Part shown: piece by piece, positions 12,030 to 23,127 of the stretch | How the letters are laid out: the number at the start of each line of letters is the position of its first letter | Numbering within the stretch: position 1 is the first letter of the stretch | Assembly (NCBI GenBank): GCA_003013855.2 | Contig: ML058526.1 | Span: 1,054,001 to 1,118,000 of the forward strand | Source of the DNA: Liriodendron chinense | Lineage: Eukaryota; Streptophyta; Magnoliopsida; Magnoliales; Magnoliaceae | DNA length: 64,000 bases | Direction of reading: 5' to 3' | Program-made: the position numbers and the translations under genes | Notes under the pieces: generated by a model | Seen by the model: only the letters and a program-made list of their open reading frames with translations | Database searches by the model: none | Told to the model about the DNA's origin: nothing

Positions 12030-13993
12030 CTAGTTTCGCCAAAGAATCTGCGAGTTTTTTCTTCTCGCGAGGATGCGGATTATTTCATAATTCTTCAGCC
12101 TTGCGAGCAGGATGAGCACTCGGGATTTGTATAAAACCATCCGTTCTTCTCTCGCCTCAAATTCGCCGAGTACTTGATTGACAATGAGCTGAGAATCGCT
12201 ATGAACAAGTAAACTCTGAATCAAGAGGACATTTGCTAATTCGAGGCCGACGATCAAAGCCTCATATTCTGCTTCATTGTTTGAGACGTGAGAGTCAAAT
12301 CGCAAGGCATATTGGAAGCGCGACCCGTCAGGAGCGACTAAGATTAAGCCCTCTCTGCTCCCGGTGGCCCGTGAATGACCCATCCACGAAGAGCGACCAG
12401 GGGGTCTGGTCGCTGGTCGTAAAGTTATCACAGGAAGAGGAATATGTGAATTCAGCGATGAAGTCGGCCATAGCCTGACCCTTGATGGCGGTCCTGGAGC
12501 AGAACGAAATATCATGCTCACTGATCTCAATCGTCCATTTAGTTAATCGCCCCAAAACCTCGGGTTTTTAGAGGACCTGCCTTAACGGATGGTTTGTCGG
12601 CAACAATACAGTGTGGGCTTGGAAGTAGGGTCGCAGTTTTCGGGCAGCAGTGACTAAGGCGAGGGCCAACTTCTCCATATCAGAATACTGAGTTTTGGCA
12701 TTCACCATCGCTCGACTAATATAATAAACGGGCCTTTGTACCCCGAAATCTTCTCTTATTAAAGCAGCACTAATGGCCGTAGAAGACAGACAAATAAAGA
12801 AGAAGTTGCTCGTGCGCCACAGGTTTTGATAAAATGGGGGTTGCACTCATATATTGCTTCAGTTGTTGGAACGCTTCCTCGCATTGCGGTGTCCACTCCC
12901 AATCAGATTTGGCGGTGGCTCGGAGGAGCTTAAAGAAGGATAAACACTTATCAGAGGCCAGCGAAATGAACCTGTTCAACGATGCGATACGACCAGCCAG
13001 ACGTTAGACATCTTTGAGAGTAGACGGAGACTTCATCTCGATCAATGCCTTTATTTTTTCAGGATTTGCCTCGATTCCTCATTGGCCGACCATAAATCTG
13101 AGAAATTTCCCAGCGGACACTCCGAACGCACATTTCTCTGGATTTAGCTTCATCTGATACCTCCTCATTAAGTCGAAGGCTTCTCGGGGATCTGTAAGGT
13201 GGTCGTTCTCTACGACGCTTTTCACGAGCATGTCGTCGACATAAACCTCCATATTCTTACCAATTTGTGCAGCGGATATTTTATTGACTAGGCGTTGATA
13301 GGTGGCTCTTGCATTTTTAAGACCAAAAGGCATTACTTGGTAGCAATACAAGCCTCGGTCAGTGATGAAGGCGGTGTGCTGGCTGTCAGGCAGATGCATC
13401 ATAATCCGGTTATAACCAGAATAAGCGTCCATGAAACTAAACAGGGCATGCCCAGCAGTCGAATCAACCAGTTGGTCGATTCGTGGGGTCGGGAAGCTGT
13501 CTTTGGGACACGCTTTGTTCAAATCAGAATAGTTAACGCACATTCTCCACTTGCCATTAGCTTTTCGAACGAGAACCACGTTCGCGAACCATTCTGGGTA
13601 GTCGACTTCTTTTATAAAATTGACTGTGAGAAACTTCTCTACCTCAGCCTTGATTACCATTTGCCTTTCTGCAGTGAAGGCACGCCGGTGCTGGTGAACA
13701 ATTTTATACTTCGGATCAACATTCAAACGATGTGCTATAACGCTGGGGTCGATACCTGGCATATCTTTGTGAGACCAGGCAAACACATCATGGTATTCAG
13801 TGAGGAAATGGACCAGATTTTCTCGAAAGACACTGCTTAAAGAGGATCCAACGTAGACAATTTTGGACGAATCATCTTTAGTTAAGCGGATTGCAACTGT
13901 CGCTTCCCCTGGAGTTCCTGATTGGAGACCACTCTCCCTTGGGTCCAACGAGGTAGCCATCGGAGGGCTTAATGAATCTTTTGTCACCATCAT
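12030..13993 (-). pseudogene. Reverse transcriptase and RNase H of retrotransposon A
   Basis: RT (13993-13079) has the fingers and palm motifs of plant gypsy elements: KANGKWRMCVNYSDLNKACPKDSFP, DAYSGYN, MPFGLKNARATYQ and the catalytic YVDDMLVKS. In-frame stops follow at 13079 (TGA, before GIEANPEK) and 13004 (TAA, in the RLAGR motif); both would be Arg or Gln codons after one C-to-T change. The connection and RNase H follow (12979-12568 and 12530-12030) with RPVYYISRAM, TNHPLRQVL, a FVDGS motif and SNNEAEYEALIVGLELA, in shifted frames. Protease lies just upstream and integrase downstream, in normal pol order. Confidence 0.9.
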
Positions 13994-14068
13994 AACTGGT
14001 GTTGTCTAGGCCTTCTTTCGATCCTGCATGGCGATTTCGTAACACGCTCGTGCTTCCTTTTGATTTCC

Positions 14069-14539
14069 TCATACAATCCCGACTCCATTTGGAGTAGGGA
14101 ATTTGATGCACAAGTACAGAGGGTGTAAAGCTGCCCCTACCTTATTGAGAGAAGGTCGGCCCAAAATGGCGTTATACACTGATCTCCAATCTACCACGAG
14201 AAAATTTACGAAGATAGTCATTTTCGCTGGGCTTTCTCCGAAGGTAATTGGAAGGTCAATGCTTCCTTCGGGTGTTACCACTTCACCCCCGAAGTCGACG
14301 AGAGGAGTTGAGATTGGTTTGAGCAGGCTCCTGGCGAGTGCCATTTTGTTGAAAGCCTCCAGGTAGAGAATATCAGCAGAGCTACCTGTATCCACCATAA
14401 TACGATGAGTCAAATAATTTGATACCTTTAATGCGACAACAATAGAATCTTCGTGAGGGAAGTGAATCCCTCCTGCATCTTCGAGGGAAAAAGAGATCGG
14501 AGGGTGGCTGGGTTTCGTCGTATCGAGCGTCTTTTCCAA
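14069..14539 (-). pseudogene. Aspartic protease of retrotransposon A
   Basis: A 156-residue frame with the catalytic motif MVDTGSSADILY at residues about 48-60 and the second conserved block YNAILGRPSLNKV near residue 125. This is a typical retropepsin-like domain of plant gypsy polyproteins. It lies between the gag zinc knuckle and RT. Catalytic residues look intact but flanking frames are broken. Confidence 0.9.
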
Positions 14540-14699
14540 CCAATAGATATGCTGGGGCTTCTGAGACGCTTTGCGAGTATATGCTTTTCTTGAAGCTTGA
14601 GAATCTCCCCCGCAAGCCGGTCCTCCGGCGATGGTCCGGATCTCACCAGTGGGTTCAACGTCTTCTTGTGAAGTATGACGGTGAGGTGATTTCTTCTAG

Positions 14700-16205
14700 T
14701 GTGGCGGGGCTTCCTCCCTTTTAAGTGACCGACCTTGTCGGACAACATAATCTCGAAGATGACCTTTCCGAATAAGAGCTTCGATGTGATCTCGCAGAGA
14801 TATGCAATCTTGAGTGTTGTGCCCATGATCCTTGTGAAAATAGCAATACTAACTTTTATCTCTTTTTTCGGGATAAGATTTGATCTTTGAAGGTCACTTC
14901 ATGTAAGGCTTGTGTTTGATCTCCATTAATACTTTCTCCGGAGATTGAATAAGAGGGGTATAATTACGATATTTACCAGAGTAAGGCCTCTCAGGGGAGC
15001 GGTCCCACCGATCACGCTGGTATTTTTTGTCAGGAGGAGAGATCTCCTCAGGCTTACGCTTCTTGCCCTGCACACCGTGATGTGCTAAAGCGACCTCTTC
15101 CACATTAATATATTTCTGGGCCTTTGCTTCGAATTCCGCCATAATTTTAGGGGGGTTTTTATCTAGGGTGAATCTGAATTTCTCACTTGTAATTCTGGCT
15201 ATGAGGGCGGTGAGGCCTTTATCTTCGGTATAACCTTCAGTCTGGACGGCTTCTGCAGTAAACCGAACTGTAAACTCCTTTATCGTCTCCCCGTGCTGTT
15301 GCTTCAAGTCCATTAGGTGAGATGCCGGCTTTTTGATATGGATGCTTCCCATGAATTGAGAAAGAAAAGCTCCAATAGCTGTGCGAAGGACCCGATGGAT
15401 CGGGGCTTTAGCCCCCGGAACCATGTACGCGCGGCCTCCTTTAGGGTTAGGGAAAAAGCCCTACACATGATTTCTGAACCATGTCCCTCCAGCTCCATAA
15501 GCGACTTATACGTTTCGAGGTGTTCGAGAGGATTGTCAGTACCGGTGTACGGAGTGATGATAGGCGTGCGATACTTCTTAGGTAAGGGTGCTTCCATGAC
15601 CTCACGAGTGAAAGGACATTTAGATCGATGTATTGATGCCACAACAATAGATGGTCGATTCGTCTGATATCGTTGTTCTATATCGTCGAAGCGATCGTGG
15701 ATTCTCTTGAGGTCTTCTTCCCATGGTAAGGTGTATCCTGACGTTTCGACGGCAGACCCTTGAGATTGCTGTTGCCGGGAAGTACTGGAGTGTATAGAAT
15801 GTGGAGGAAGTACAGGGACTTGGTTACTGAGTGGCATTCGAATTGATGGAGGAGGATTTTGTTGGACTCGTGGCTTGTCCGCAGAATGTCTGGAAGCCAC
15901 TGGTATAGGTTGTGCCGGCGGTCCTCTGAAGGTTGTCGCTGGGGCTCCGGGAAATGCTGATCAAGCCGATTAGATAAGGCTTGAAATCCGGCTTTAAGAG
16001 TTAGGAGTGTGTTTCCGAGGAAACGCATGACATCTTCTTGATTGCCGGAGGCATTGAATAATGGGTTTTGCGACGACACGTTAGGATCTCCCAAGGGGAT
16101 GCCCGTCGAAGAAGTCTAAGGGAGGTTGGGCGCTGGTTCGGTAATGTAAGGCGGGGGTAGCGTCTGCCTTGAAGTGGAAGGATGAACCGTCTTCTTGGGA
16201 GGCAT
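14700..16205 (-). pseudogene. Gag of retrotransposon A
   Basis: The likely ATG is at 16205 (MPPKKTVHPS), 71 bp inside the 5' LTR. An in-frame TAG at 16118 sits where a CAG would fit. After a frame change near 15900 come the Retrotrans_gag core (ARTWFRGLKPRSIGSFAQL) and the C-terminal half (QQHGETIKEFTVRF, FEAKAQKYINVEE). A zinc-knuckle segment of the form CYFHKDHGHNTQDC lies at about 14855-14810 in another frame. The capsid protein is degenerate, with at least two frameshifts. Confidence 0.86.
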
Positions 16206-16253
16206 GGTGGGAGAACTTCGATCAGTGATTGGAATGGCTAATCCTGACGATCA

Positions 16254-16272
16254 GTTCCCATAGACGGCGCCA
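16254..16272 (-). promoter_or_regulatory. Primer binding site of retrotransposon A
   Basis: Three bases inside the 5' LTR the minus strand reads TGGCGCCGTCTATGGGAA. The first ten bases match the 3' end expected for a GGCGCCA-type tRNA such as tRNA-Asp; the rest diverges. Element B has nearly the same PBS (50284-50301). Confidence 0.82.
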
Positions 16273-16275
16273 ATC

Positions 16276-17063
16276 TGTTTACATCAAATTTGGGTAACAG
16301 GATCCTCCAGACGTTCACTCTTCTTCAAGCCAGCTTCCCTTTGAACCTGAAAGAGCACAAGAGAGAACTAAGGGTGGCTGGCATCCAGCCGTTGGCCCTC
16401 CGAAGCTTAAGTCAGACTGGATGCGGTTGTAAAAGGAAACAATGGGATTTTAAGCTTAGAGATTGTGTACCTTTGTCAACTGTGGGGCCATCTATTTATG
16501 CAGATCTTGGTGATCCAGTCTATTACGCAAGCCATTAAGATCACTACTGATTTTCGGGGATACGATGTTTATCCTGTTGATCCCTAAATAAGGGAACAGC
16601 CTAGTCCAATTAGACCTCTAGTCGATTACGTTCCCTGATGACGATCCCCCGAAGTTCGGAGCCATGAATAAAGATAAGCCCGACATCAGTCTATATGGGC
16701 TGCTGGTACTATAAAGGCGGAGGATACTCAGATTCGGAGGTAACTGCTCACATGTTGAGATGCGACCCATTTCAACGACCACGAGCCGAGCTGCTCGCAT
16801 GTTGAGATGCGACCCCTTTTGGCGACCACGAGCTGAGCTGCTCGCATGTTGAGATGCGGCCCCTTTTGGCGACCACGAGCCGAGCTGCTAGCATGTTGAG
16901 ATGCGGCCCCTTTTGGCGACCACGAGCCGAGCTGCTCGCATGTTGAGATGCGACCCCTTTCGGCGACCACAAGCCGAGCTGCTCGCATTCGGTCAGACTA
17001 GCTGCAACTTCTCTCAATCGTTCTTTGATTGCATCTTTCGATGACCAATTTTATCCTACAACA
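16276..17063 (-). repeat. 5' LTR of retrotransposon A (788 bp)
   Basis: Homologous throughout to 5461-6200 but with five instead of four 47-bp U3 units (16747-16981), which accounts for nearly all of the 48-bp length difference. The repeated peptide that these units would encode is an artefact of the repeat. Confidence 0.93.
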
Positions 17064-18730
17064 ATCAATGTTCCAAAGACATTGTCACATATATTCTTCT
17101 CAATATGCATGACATCCAAGTTGTGTCGCAATTTCAGATGACTCCAATAAGGCAACTAAAAAAAATGCTCTTCTTCCTCCAGTTATACTCCAATACTGTA
17201 TGTTTTCTCTTCTTCAAGTGCGGTGCCTTACCAAATCTAACTTCTTCAATGTTACTCACTTGTTGTAACACATCTTCTCCAGATAGTTCTTTCGATGGTG
17301 GCCTATGATCTTGTTTGCCATAAAAAATCATTGTCTTCCTGCGCCAACTATGATCCCTCGGAAGGAAACGACGATGGCCCATATAACACATTTTTTTACC
17401 ATGCTTCAATGACAATGAACAAGTCTTAGTATTACATGTAGGACAAGCCAACTTTCCCTTCGTGCTCCACCCAGACAAATTCCCATATGCAGGGAAGTCA
17501 TTTATTGTCCACAAGACTGCTGCATGCAATCGAAATGTCTGTTCTGCAAACGTGTCGTACGTCTGGACACCTTCACTCAACAACTCGTTTAACTCATCTC
17601 CTAACGGTCGCAAATACACATCAATGTCATTCCCCGGTGACTTGGGTCCAGGAATAAGCAACGACATCATAAAAAATGATTCCTTCATACACAACCAAGG
17701 AGGTAAATTGTAGGGCATAAGTATCACTGGCCACATACTGTACGAGCTACTCATATTACCAAATGGATTAAAACCATCACTCGCAAGACCTAGCCGAACA
17801 TTGCGAGAATCCTCTGCAAACCAGTCATATTGCTTATTAAAATTTTGCCAGGCTTCAGAGTCAGCAGGATGCCTCAATGTATTATCATCATGAACGCGTT
17901 TCTCCTTATGCCACCTCATATCTTCAGCCATCTTGCTCGACGTAAACAATCTTTGTAATCTGGGTTTCAATGGAAAGTACCTTAACACCTTTTGTGAATT
18001 TTCTTACGCTTGGCTTCGTCATATTTCCACCTAGACTCTCTACATTATGGACACTCTTCAACATTTTCATGTTCTTTCAAATACAATACACAATCATTTA
18101 TACATGCATGTATGAGGATGTAACCAAGGCCCAAGTCTCGCATTAAGGATTTTGCCTCGTAATGAGACTTAGGCAATGTCTCACCTTTAGGTAATACTTC
18201 TTTCAACAAGCCAAGTAACATGTCGAACGATTTGTTACTCCAACGATTTATTGTCTTCAAATGAAGTAACCTTGTAAGGAAATTCAACTTGGATAAGTTC
18301 CGACACCCTGGATAGAGTGGACGTTGCGCATCCCTCAACAACCTACTAAACGTTTCTGATTCGGCATCACCCATAGAGGAATATCCTGGCTACTACTTGT
18401 CATTGCAAAATCAGTATCCGCAATTATTCCCCTTAACACATCCCCTATGATATCTTGCATTTCGTCAACATCTTCATTCTCATCATTGGGCACAATTGGG
18501 TCAGCAAGGACTTCAGTGGCCTCAACTCTTTGGTGGAAGTCTTCAGCATAATGAACTGGTCAATCACAACTATGAACAAATCGTCTTCTACTTTGTCTAA
18601 AGTCTTGTGAACCATGTTCTTATATTTTCGGCATGGACACCTAATTCTATTACTTGAATCTGCCCGATATCGCGCATTGTTTATACTCTGGTCCAAACCA
18701 ATTCTTATCTCGCATCCAACTCTTATCCAT
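17064..18730 (-). pseudogene. TNP2-type CACTA transposase, N-terminal half (Transpos_assoc and Transposase_21)
   Basis: The start is the canonical MDKSWM at 18730. A Transpos_assoc zinc region follows (IRCPCRKYKN, about 18665-18600). The conserved N-terminal TNP2 block is at 18374-18045 (RPLYPGC, SKLNFLTRLLHLK, WSNKSFDMLL, LPKSHYEAKSL, GLGY-IHAC, NDCVLY). The Transposase_21 catalytic region is at 17988-17134 (DGFNPFGNMSSSYSMWPV, LMPYNLPPWLCMKE, IPGPKSPGNDIDVYLRPL, DFPAYGNLSGWSTKGKLACP). It ends at LDVMHIEKNICDNVFGTL where retrotransposon A cuts it; the frame resumes at 5460. Frameshifts near 18700 and 18400 indicate decay or unrecognised introns. Confidence 0.88.
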
Positions 18731-18739
18731 ATCTATAAT

Positions 18740-20335
18740 GCAAAGATTAGAGTCAGTTTACGTTTACATTAGGTGATTTGAGTTTATGTTTAGTTAGGTT
18801 TAGGCCAAGGTTTAGGATTAGGTTCAGGATCGGGTTTAGGGTTAGGTTTTCGTGTTTGGGTCTAGGTTTAGGTTAGGTGAATGGATTTAGGAATAGGTGT
18901 AGGTTTAGGTTAGGTGATTTGAGTTTAGGATTAGGTTTAGGCATAGGTTTAGAGTTTCGGGTTCGGGATCGGGTTTAGGGTTAGGTTTTCGTGTTTGGGT
19001 CTAAGTTTAGGTTAGGTGAATGGATTTAGGAATAGTGTAGGTTTAGGTTAGGTGATTTCAGTTTAGGAATAGGTTTAGGCATAGGTTTAGAGTTTCGGGT
19101 TCGGGATCGGGTTTAGGGTTAGGTTTTCGTGTTTGGGTCTAAGTTTAGGTTAGGTGAATGGATTTAGGAATAGGTGTAGGTTTAGGTTAGGTGATTTGAG
19201 TTTAGGATTAGGTTTAGGCATAGGTTTAGGATTTCAGGTTCGGGATCGGGTTTAGGGTTAGGTTTTCGAGTTTGGGTCTAGGTTTATGTTAGGTGAATGA
19301 ATTTAGGAATAGGTGTAGGTTTAGGTTAGGTGATTTGAGTTTAGGATTAGGTTTAGGCCTAGGTCTAGGATTTCAGGTTCGAGATCTGGTTTAGGGTTAG
19401 GTTTTTGAGTTTGGGTCTAAGTTTAGGTTAGGTGAATGGATTTAGGAATAGGTGTAGGTTTAGGTTAGGTGATTTGAGTTTAGGATTACGTTTAGGCATA
19501 GGTTTAGAGTTTCGGGTTCGGGATCGGGTTTAGGGTTAGGTTTTTGAGTTTGGGCGTAGGTTTAGTTTAGAGTTGTGGATTTAGGAATAGGTGTAGGTTT
19601 AGGTTAGGTGATTTGAGTTTAGGATTAGGTTTAGGCATAGGTTTAGAGTTTCGGGTTCGGGATCGGGTTTAGGGTTAGGTTTTCGAGTTTGCGTCTAGGT
19701 CTAGTTTAAAGTTGTGGATTTAGGAATAAGTGTAGGTTTAGGTTAGGTGATTTGAGTTTAGGATTAGGTTTAGGCATTGGTTGAGAATTTCAGGTTCGGG
19801 ATCGGGTTTAGGGTTAGGTTTTTGTGTTTGGGTCTAAGTTTAGGTTAGGTGAATGGATTTAGGAATAGGTGTAGGTTTAGGTTAGGTGATTTGAGTTTAG
19901 GAATAGGTTTAGGCATAGGTTTAGAGTTTCGGGTTCGGGACCGGGTTTAGGGTTAGGTTTTCATGTTTGGGTCTAAGTTTAGGTTAGGTGAACGGATTTA
20001 GGAATAGGTGTAAGTTTAGGTTAGGTGATTTGAGTTTAGGATTAGGTTTAGGCATAGGTTTAAGATTTCAGGTTCGGGATCGGGTTTAGGGTTAGGTTTT
20101 CGAGTTTGGGTCTAGGTTTAGGTTAGGTGAATGAATTTAGGAATAGGTGTAGGTTTAGGTTAGGTGATTTGAGTTTAGGATTAGGTTTTGGCCTAGGTCT
20201 AGGATTTCAGGTTCGGGATCGGGTTTAGGGTTAGGTTTTTGAGTTTGGGTCTAGGTTTAGGTTAGGTGAATTGAGTTTAGGTTTAGGTTTAGCCGTATCT
20301 TATAGGTTTTAGTTTTAGGTTTATGGTTTAGGGTT
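18740..20335. repeat. Minisatellite, about 11 copies of a 139-bp telomere-like unit
   Basis: The phrase GGTGATTTGAGTTTAGGA recurs at about 18916, 19054, 19193, 19332, 19471, 19610, 19749, 19888, 20027 and 20166, a spacing of 138-139 bp. Each unit is made of TTTAGG, TTAGGT and one TTTAGGG (the plant telomere heptamer), probably an old expansion of degenerate telomere-like sequence. It lies directly upstream of the TNP2 start codon inside the CACTA element. It is interstitial, not a chromosome end. Confidence 0.92.
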
Positions 20336-20339
20336 TAGG

Positions 20340-20870
20340 GTGTAGGTCTTGGAGACTCAACCAACTCACGGATAGCTCCGACGCACATCCGGGTCTGCTC
20401 CACACAAAGCGGGCTTGTCCAAATGGCCAGGCCACCCATATTGCTATCCATAGGAAATGGACAGCTTCATCATGGTCATAATAGCGGTTCCCACCTTCCA
20501 GGGACCCCCGCTTAACATCCGGATAGCTCCGATACACATCCGTGTCTGCTCTATCAATTTCGAGCTAATACATAAACACGGGCCTTTCCAAATGGCCAGG
20601 CCACCCATATTGCTGTCCATAGGAAATGGACAGCTTTAACATGGTTACAACAGCGGTTCCCACCTTCTAGGGACCCCCGCTCAACACTCGGATAGCTCCG
20701 ACGCACATCCGGGTCTGCTCCATTAATTTCTAGCTAATACATAAACACAGGCCTGTCCAAATGGCCAGGCCACCCATATTGCTGTCCATAGGAACAGGAC
20801 AGCTTCAGCATGGTCACAACAGCGGTTCCCACCTTCCAGGGACCCCCGCTCAACATCAATATTAATCAAC
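20340..20870. repeat. Tandem repeat of 150-171 bp, three copies, with a stray partial copy
   Basis: Units begin at GGATAGCTCCGACGCACATCC near 20369, 20519 and 20690. Each contains CAAATGGCCAGGCCACCCATATTGCT and ends in CCAGGGACCCCCGCT. The first unit lacks about 21 bp present in the others. A diverged piece (GGTAGCTCCAACGCACATCCGG) recurs alone at about 21386-21430. No coding potential was recognised. Confidence 0.85.
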
Positions 20871-21551
20871 TACTCTTAATCACAAGTATCATGTTGTCAT
20901 CTAATTTGCCACTAAATGATAATATAATACAATCAGTCGCCCATCCAAGGATGGATAGATTGAAATGCTATCATTATTTTCATTTAAATGCCCAAGCCTA
21001 AATTTCGACAGTATCTCCCCTTATCTCTCCAGATATATTTATCTTACATTTCATTTCCACGTCAACTATCCACATATTGTGTGGATTAAATTGACAATGG
21101 AAATAAACATAAGAAACATATCCAGAGAGAATAGGAGAGTTACCGCACGAAACTAATGACAGAGCATGTAAATGACAAACAACGAGAACATTCCAATCTA
21201 TCCAACCTTGGATTGTCCAACAGGACAATTTGGCAGATTTCTATACCTCCAAAACACACTTTATCTATGCTCGGCAATATAGAAATCCAAATGGGCTAAC
21301 TGATTCTATTATACTACCATTTTTGGACAAAAAATAACCATTAATAATAAGCCAAATACATCCACAACATATATCCACATAAATCAACCACGGGTAGCTC
21401 CAACGCACATCCGGGTTTGCTCCATCAATTCCAAATACACAAGCACATGAAAATGGCAGAATCATCAACACCATGAATCAAGTCTAATCAAATACCTAAT
21501 GACTATTTTGTGAACAAATAAGTATGGGGCCCACCATGGGAATCGGATTGC
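20871..21551. other. AT-rich spacer inside the CACTA element
   Basis: Apart from the stray repeat piece near 21386, I see no gene, repeat array or RNA here. Short open frames on both strands have no recognisable motifs. Confidence 0.5.
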
Positions 21552-22023
21552 GTGCGGAGTAACTCTGCATGGTCTTATCGTGTAGAGTAAACTAGTTGGG
21601 CCCACCTAGAATGTATGTGATTTATCTATTCCGTCCTTATGTTTTTCCACCTCATTTTAGTTGTTGAGCCCAAAATTTAAGCATATCCAAATCTCAAGTG
21701 GACCATGCCATGAGAAACAGTGGGAATAATGATTTCCACCAGTCCCAGGCCCTACAGTGATCTTTATTTGTCATCTAACCTGTTCATAAGATCACATGAG
21801 TATGGATGAAGGGAAAACACAAATATAAGCTTGATCCAAAACTTCTGTGTCCTCCAAGAATTTTTCAATGATAGACATTCAGTTCACACTTGTGGTGTGG
21901 TCCACTTTAGATTTTGATATGCTTCATTTTTTGGCACCATACCTAAAATTTCCTGCTAAGATGGATGGACGGAGTGGATAAAATACGTAAATCACTGTGG
22001 GCCCCACAGAGTTTACTCCGCAC
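21552..22023. mobile_element. MITE-like foldback element, about 470 bp
   Basis: The left end GTGCGGAGTAACTCTG is mirrored by CAGAGTTTACTCCGCAC at the right end. Farther in, the two ends again share inverted blocks (GGGCCCAC, GTGATTTAT, ATTCCGTCC). No ORF is present. This fits a non-autonomous terminal-inverted-repeat element, possibly Mutator-like, but I could not find a convincing TSD. Confidence 0.5.
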
Positions 22024-22045
22024 AAATATATGCTTGATCCAAAAC

Positions 22046-22392
22046 AGTGGACAGCGACGGTGGACCCTACAGGCAGTGGACAGCGACGGTGGGCCCCACA
22101 GGTAGTGGACAGCGACAGTGGGCCCCACAATTAGGTATTTCAATTTGTTTTTAATTTGTAAATCACAAATTTGGAATTTAAAATTTAAAATCCCTAATTA
22201 AGGAAGGAATTAGGGATTTTAATTTCGAAATCCCTAATTAGGGATTTACTAAATCAGTGGGCCCCACCAAATAGTGAACAGCTAAGGTGGACTCCACATG
22301 TAATGGACGATGGAAAGCGACGGTGGGACCCACATGCAATGGACAGCAATGGTGGGACCCACATGCATTGGATTTTGGCAGTGGGCCCCACA
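22046..22392. repeat. 29-bp tandem units and related GGGCCCCAC-rich copies
   Basis: Three 29-bp units (AGTGGACAGCGACGGTGGGC...) lie at 22046-22132. Looser copies with TGGGACCCACATGCAATGGACAGC follow at about 22255-22392. Between them is an AT-rich inverted repeat around AAATCCCTAATTA / TAATTAGGGATTT (22185-22250). Confidence 0.75.
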
Positions 22393-22402
22393 ATCAACAA
22401 CA

Positions 22403-22442
<40 letters not shown>

Positions 22443-22631
22443 GGAGGAAGAAGGAAGGAGGAGAGGGCTACCGGAGGAGGCGGTGGCGTACGGAGGTCGG
22501 TGGAGGTGCGTGGCTACCAGTGACGGTGGTCGGCTGGGGGGGTGGTTGGCTAAGGCGGGTGGGTCACCGATGACGGTGACGGCCGGTGGTCGGCACTGAG
22601 GGAGAGGTGAGAAGGGTGGGCCACGTGCGCG

Positions 22632-22680
<49 letters not shown>
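22403..22680. repeat. Two (AG)n microsatellites flanking a GC-rich stretch
   Basis: (GA)n at about 22404-22437 and 22634-22680. The GC-rich 200 bp between them gives open frames in several registers. The arginine/glutamate strings they encode come from the microsatellite and are not evidence of a protein. Confidence 0.85.
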
Positions 22681-22688
<8 letters not shown>

Positions 22689-22711
22689 TGAGGGCCGATC
22701 GGGCGTTATTA

Positions 22712-23127
22712 AAATAACAGACTTTTACCGACAAAAATTTTCGTCGGTAAAAGTCCTCTCTTTTACTTGGCGGGAATCACACATTATTACCGACAGGTAA
22801 CAATCTTCGGCAATAATGGCTTTTATCGATGAATATTTTCGTCGATAAAAGTCAAACTTTTACCGACGAAAATTTTCGTCGGTAAAAGTCAAATTTTCTG
22901 TTTTAATTTTTTAGCGACAGGTATCTTCGTCGACAATAAACTTTTTACCGATGAAATCATAATTTCGTCGTTAAAAGTGTATGGCGGGAAGCAAATCTGG
23001 CGGTGGCGGGGAGCTGGAATGATTTTTACCCACGATTTCTTTATTTCGTCGGTAAAAATGTTTTTTCCCAATGAAAATAATTTCGTCGGTAATACTTTCG
23101 TCGTTAAAAAACCTTTTTCTTGTAGTG
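22712..23127. repeat. Right terminal and subterminal repeats of the CACTA element
   Basis: Multiple copies of TTTTACCGACGAAAATTTTCGTCGGTAAAA and variants, ending in TTTTTCTTGTAGTG at 23127. They mirror the left-end array and are followed by the TSD GAA at 23128-23130. The TNP2 gene reads away from this end. Confidence 0.9.

Larger units (their letters stand above)
5461..17063 (-). mobile_element. Tat-like Ty3/gypsy retrotransposon A, complete but decayed, inserted in TNP2
   Basis: Two LTRs (5461-6200 and 16276-17063) begin TGTTTAC and end CTACAACA in direct orientation. They are flanked by near-identical 5-bp sequences ATTAA (5456-5460) and ATCAA (17064-17068), likely a TSD with one change. 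On the minus strand the order is 5' LTR, PBS, gag with zinc knuckle, protease, RT, RNase H, integrase. An extra ORF on the plus strand lies between integrase and the polypurine tract. This antisense extra ORF and the GGCGCCA-type PBS point to the Tat lineage. Frameshifts, stops and a palindromic replacement in integrase make it defective. A solo LTR sits inside at 7897-9371. Confidence 0.92.
119..23127 (-). mobile_element. CACTA (En/Spm) DNA transposon, 23 kb, carrying nested insertions
   Basis: The left end reads CACTACAAGAAA and the right end is its inverse TTTCTTGTAGTG. The element is flanked by the 3-bp TSD GAA, as expected for CACTA elements. Both ends hold arrays of a subterminal motif (ACCGACGAAA / TTTCGTCGGTAAA). 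Both genes are on the minus strand: a TNP2-type transposase starting at 18730 and a TNPA-like gene at about 2640-918. Without the 11.6-kb retrotransposon A (5461-17063) the element would be about 11.4 kb, a normal autonomous size. Confidence 0.93.

Noticed and set aside
18740..20335. True telomere or chromosome end
   Set aside because: Only one TTTAGGG per 139-bp unit, and the array lies inside a transposon.
18740..20870. CRISPR-like array
   Set aside because: Plant nuclear DNA, units far longer than CRISPR repeats, no unique spacers.
22287..22634. Open frames with Arg-Glu or Ser-Leu strings
   Set aside because: Produced by (AG)n microsatellites; no domain and no codon bias.
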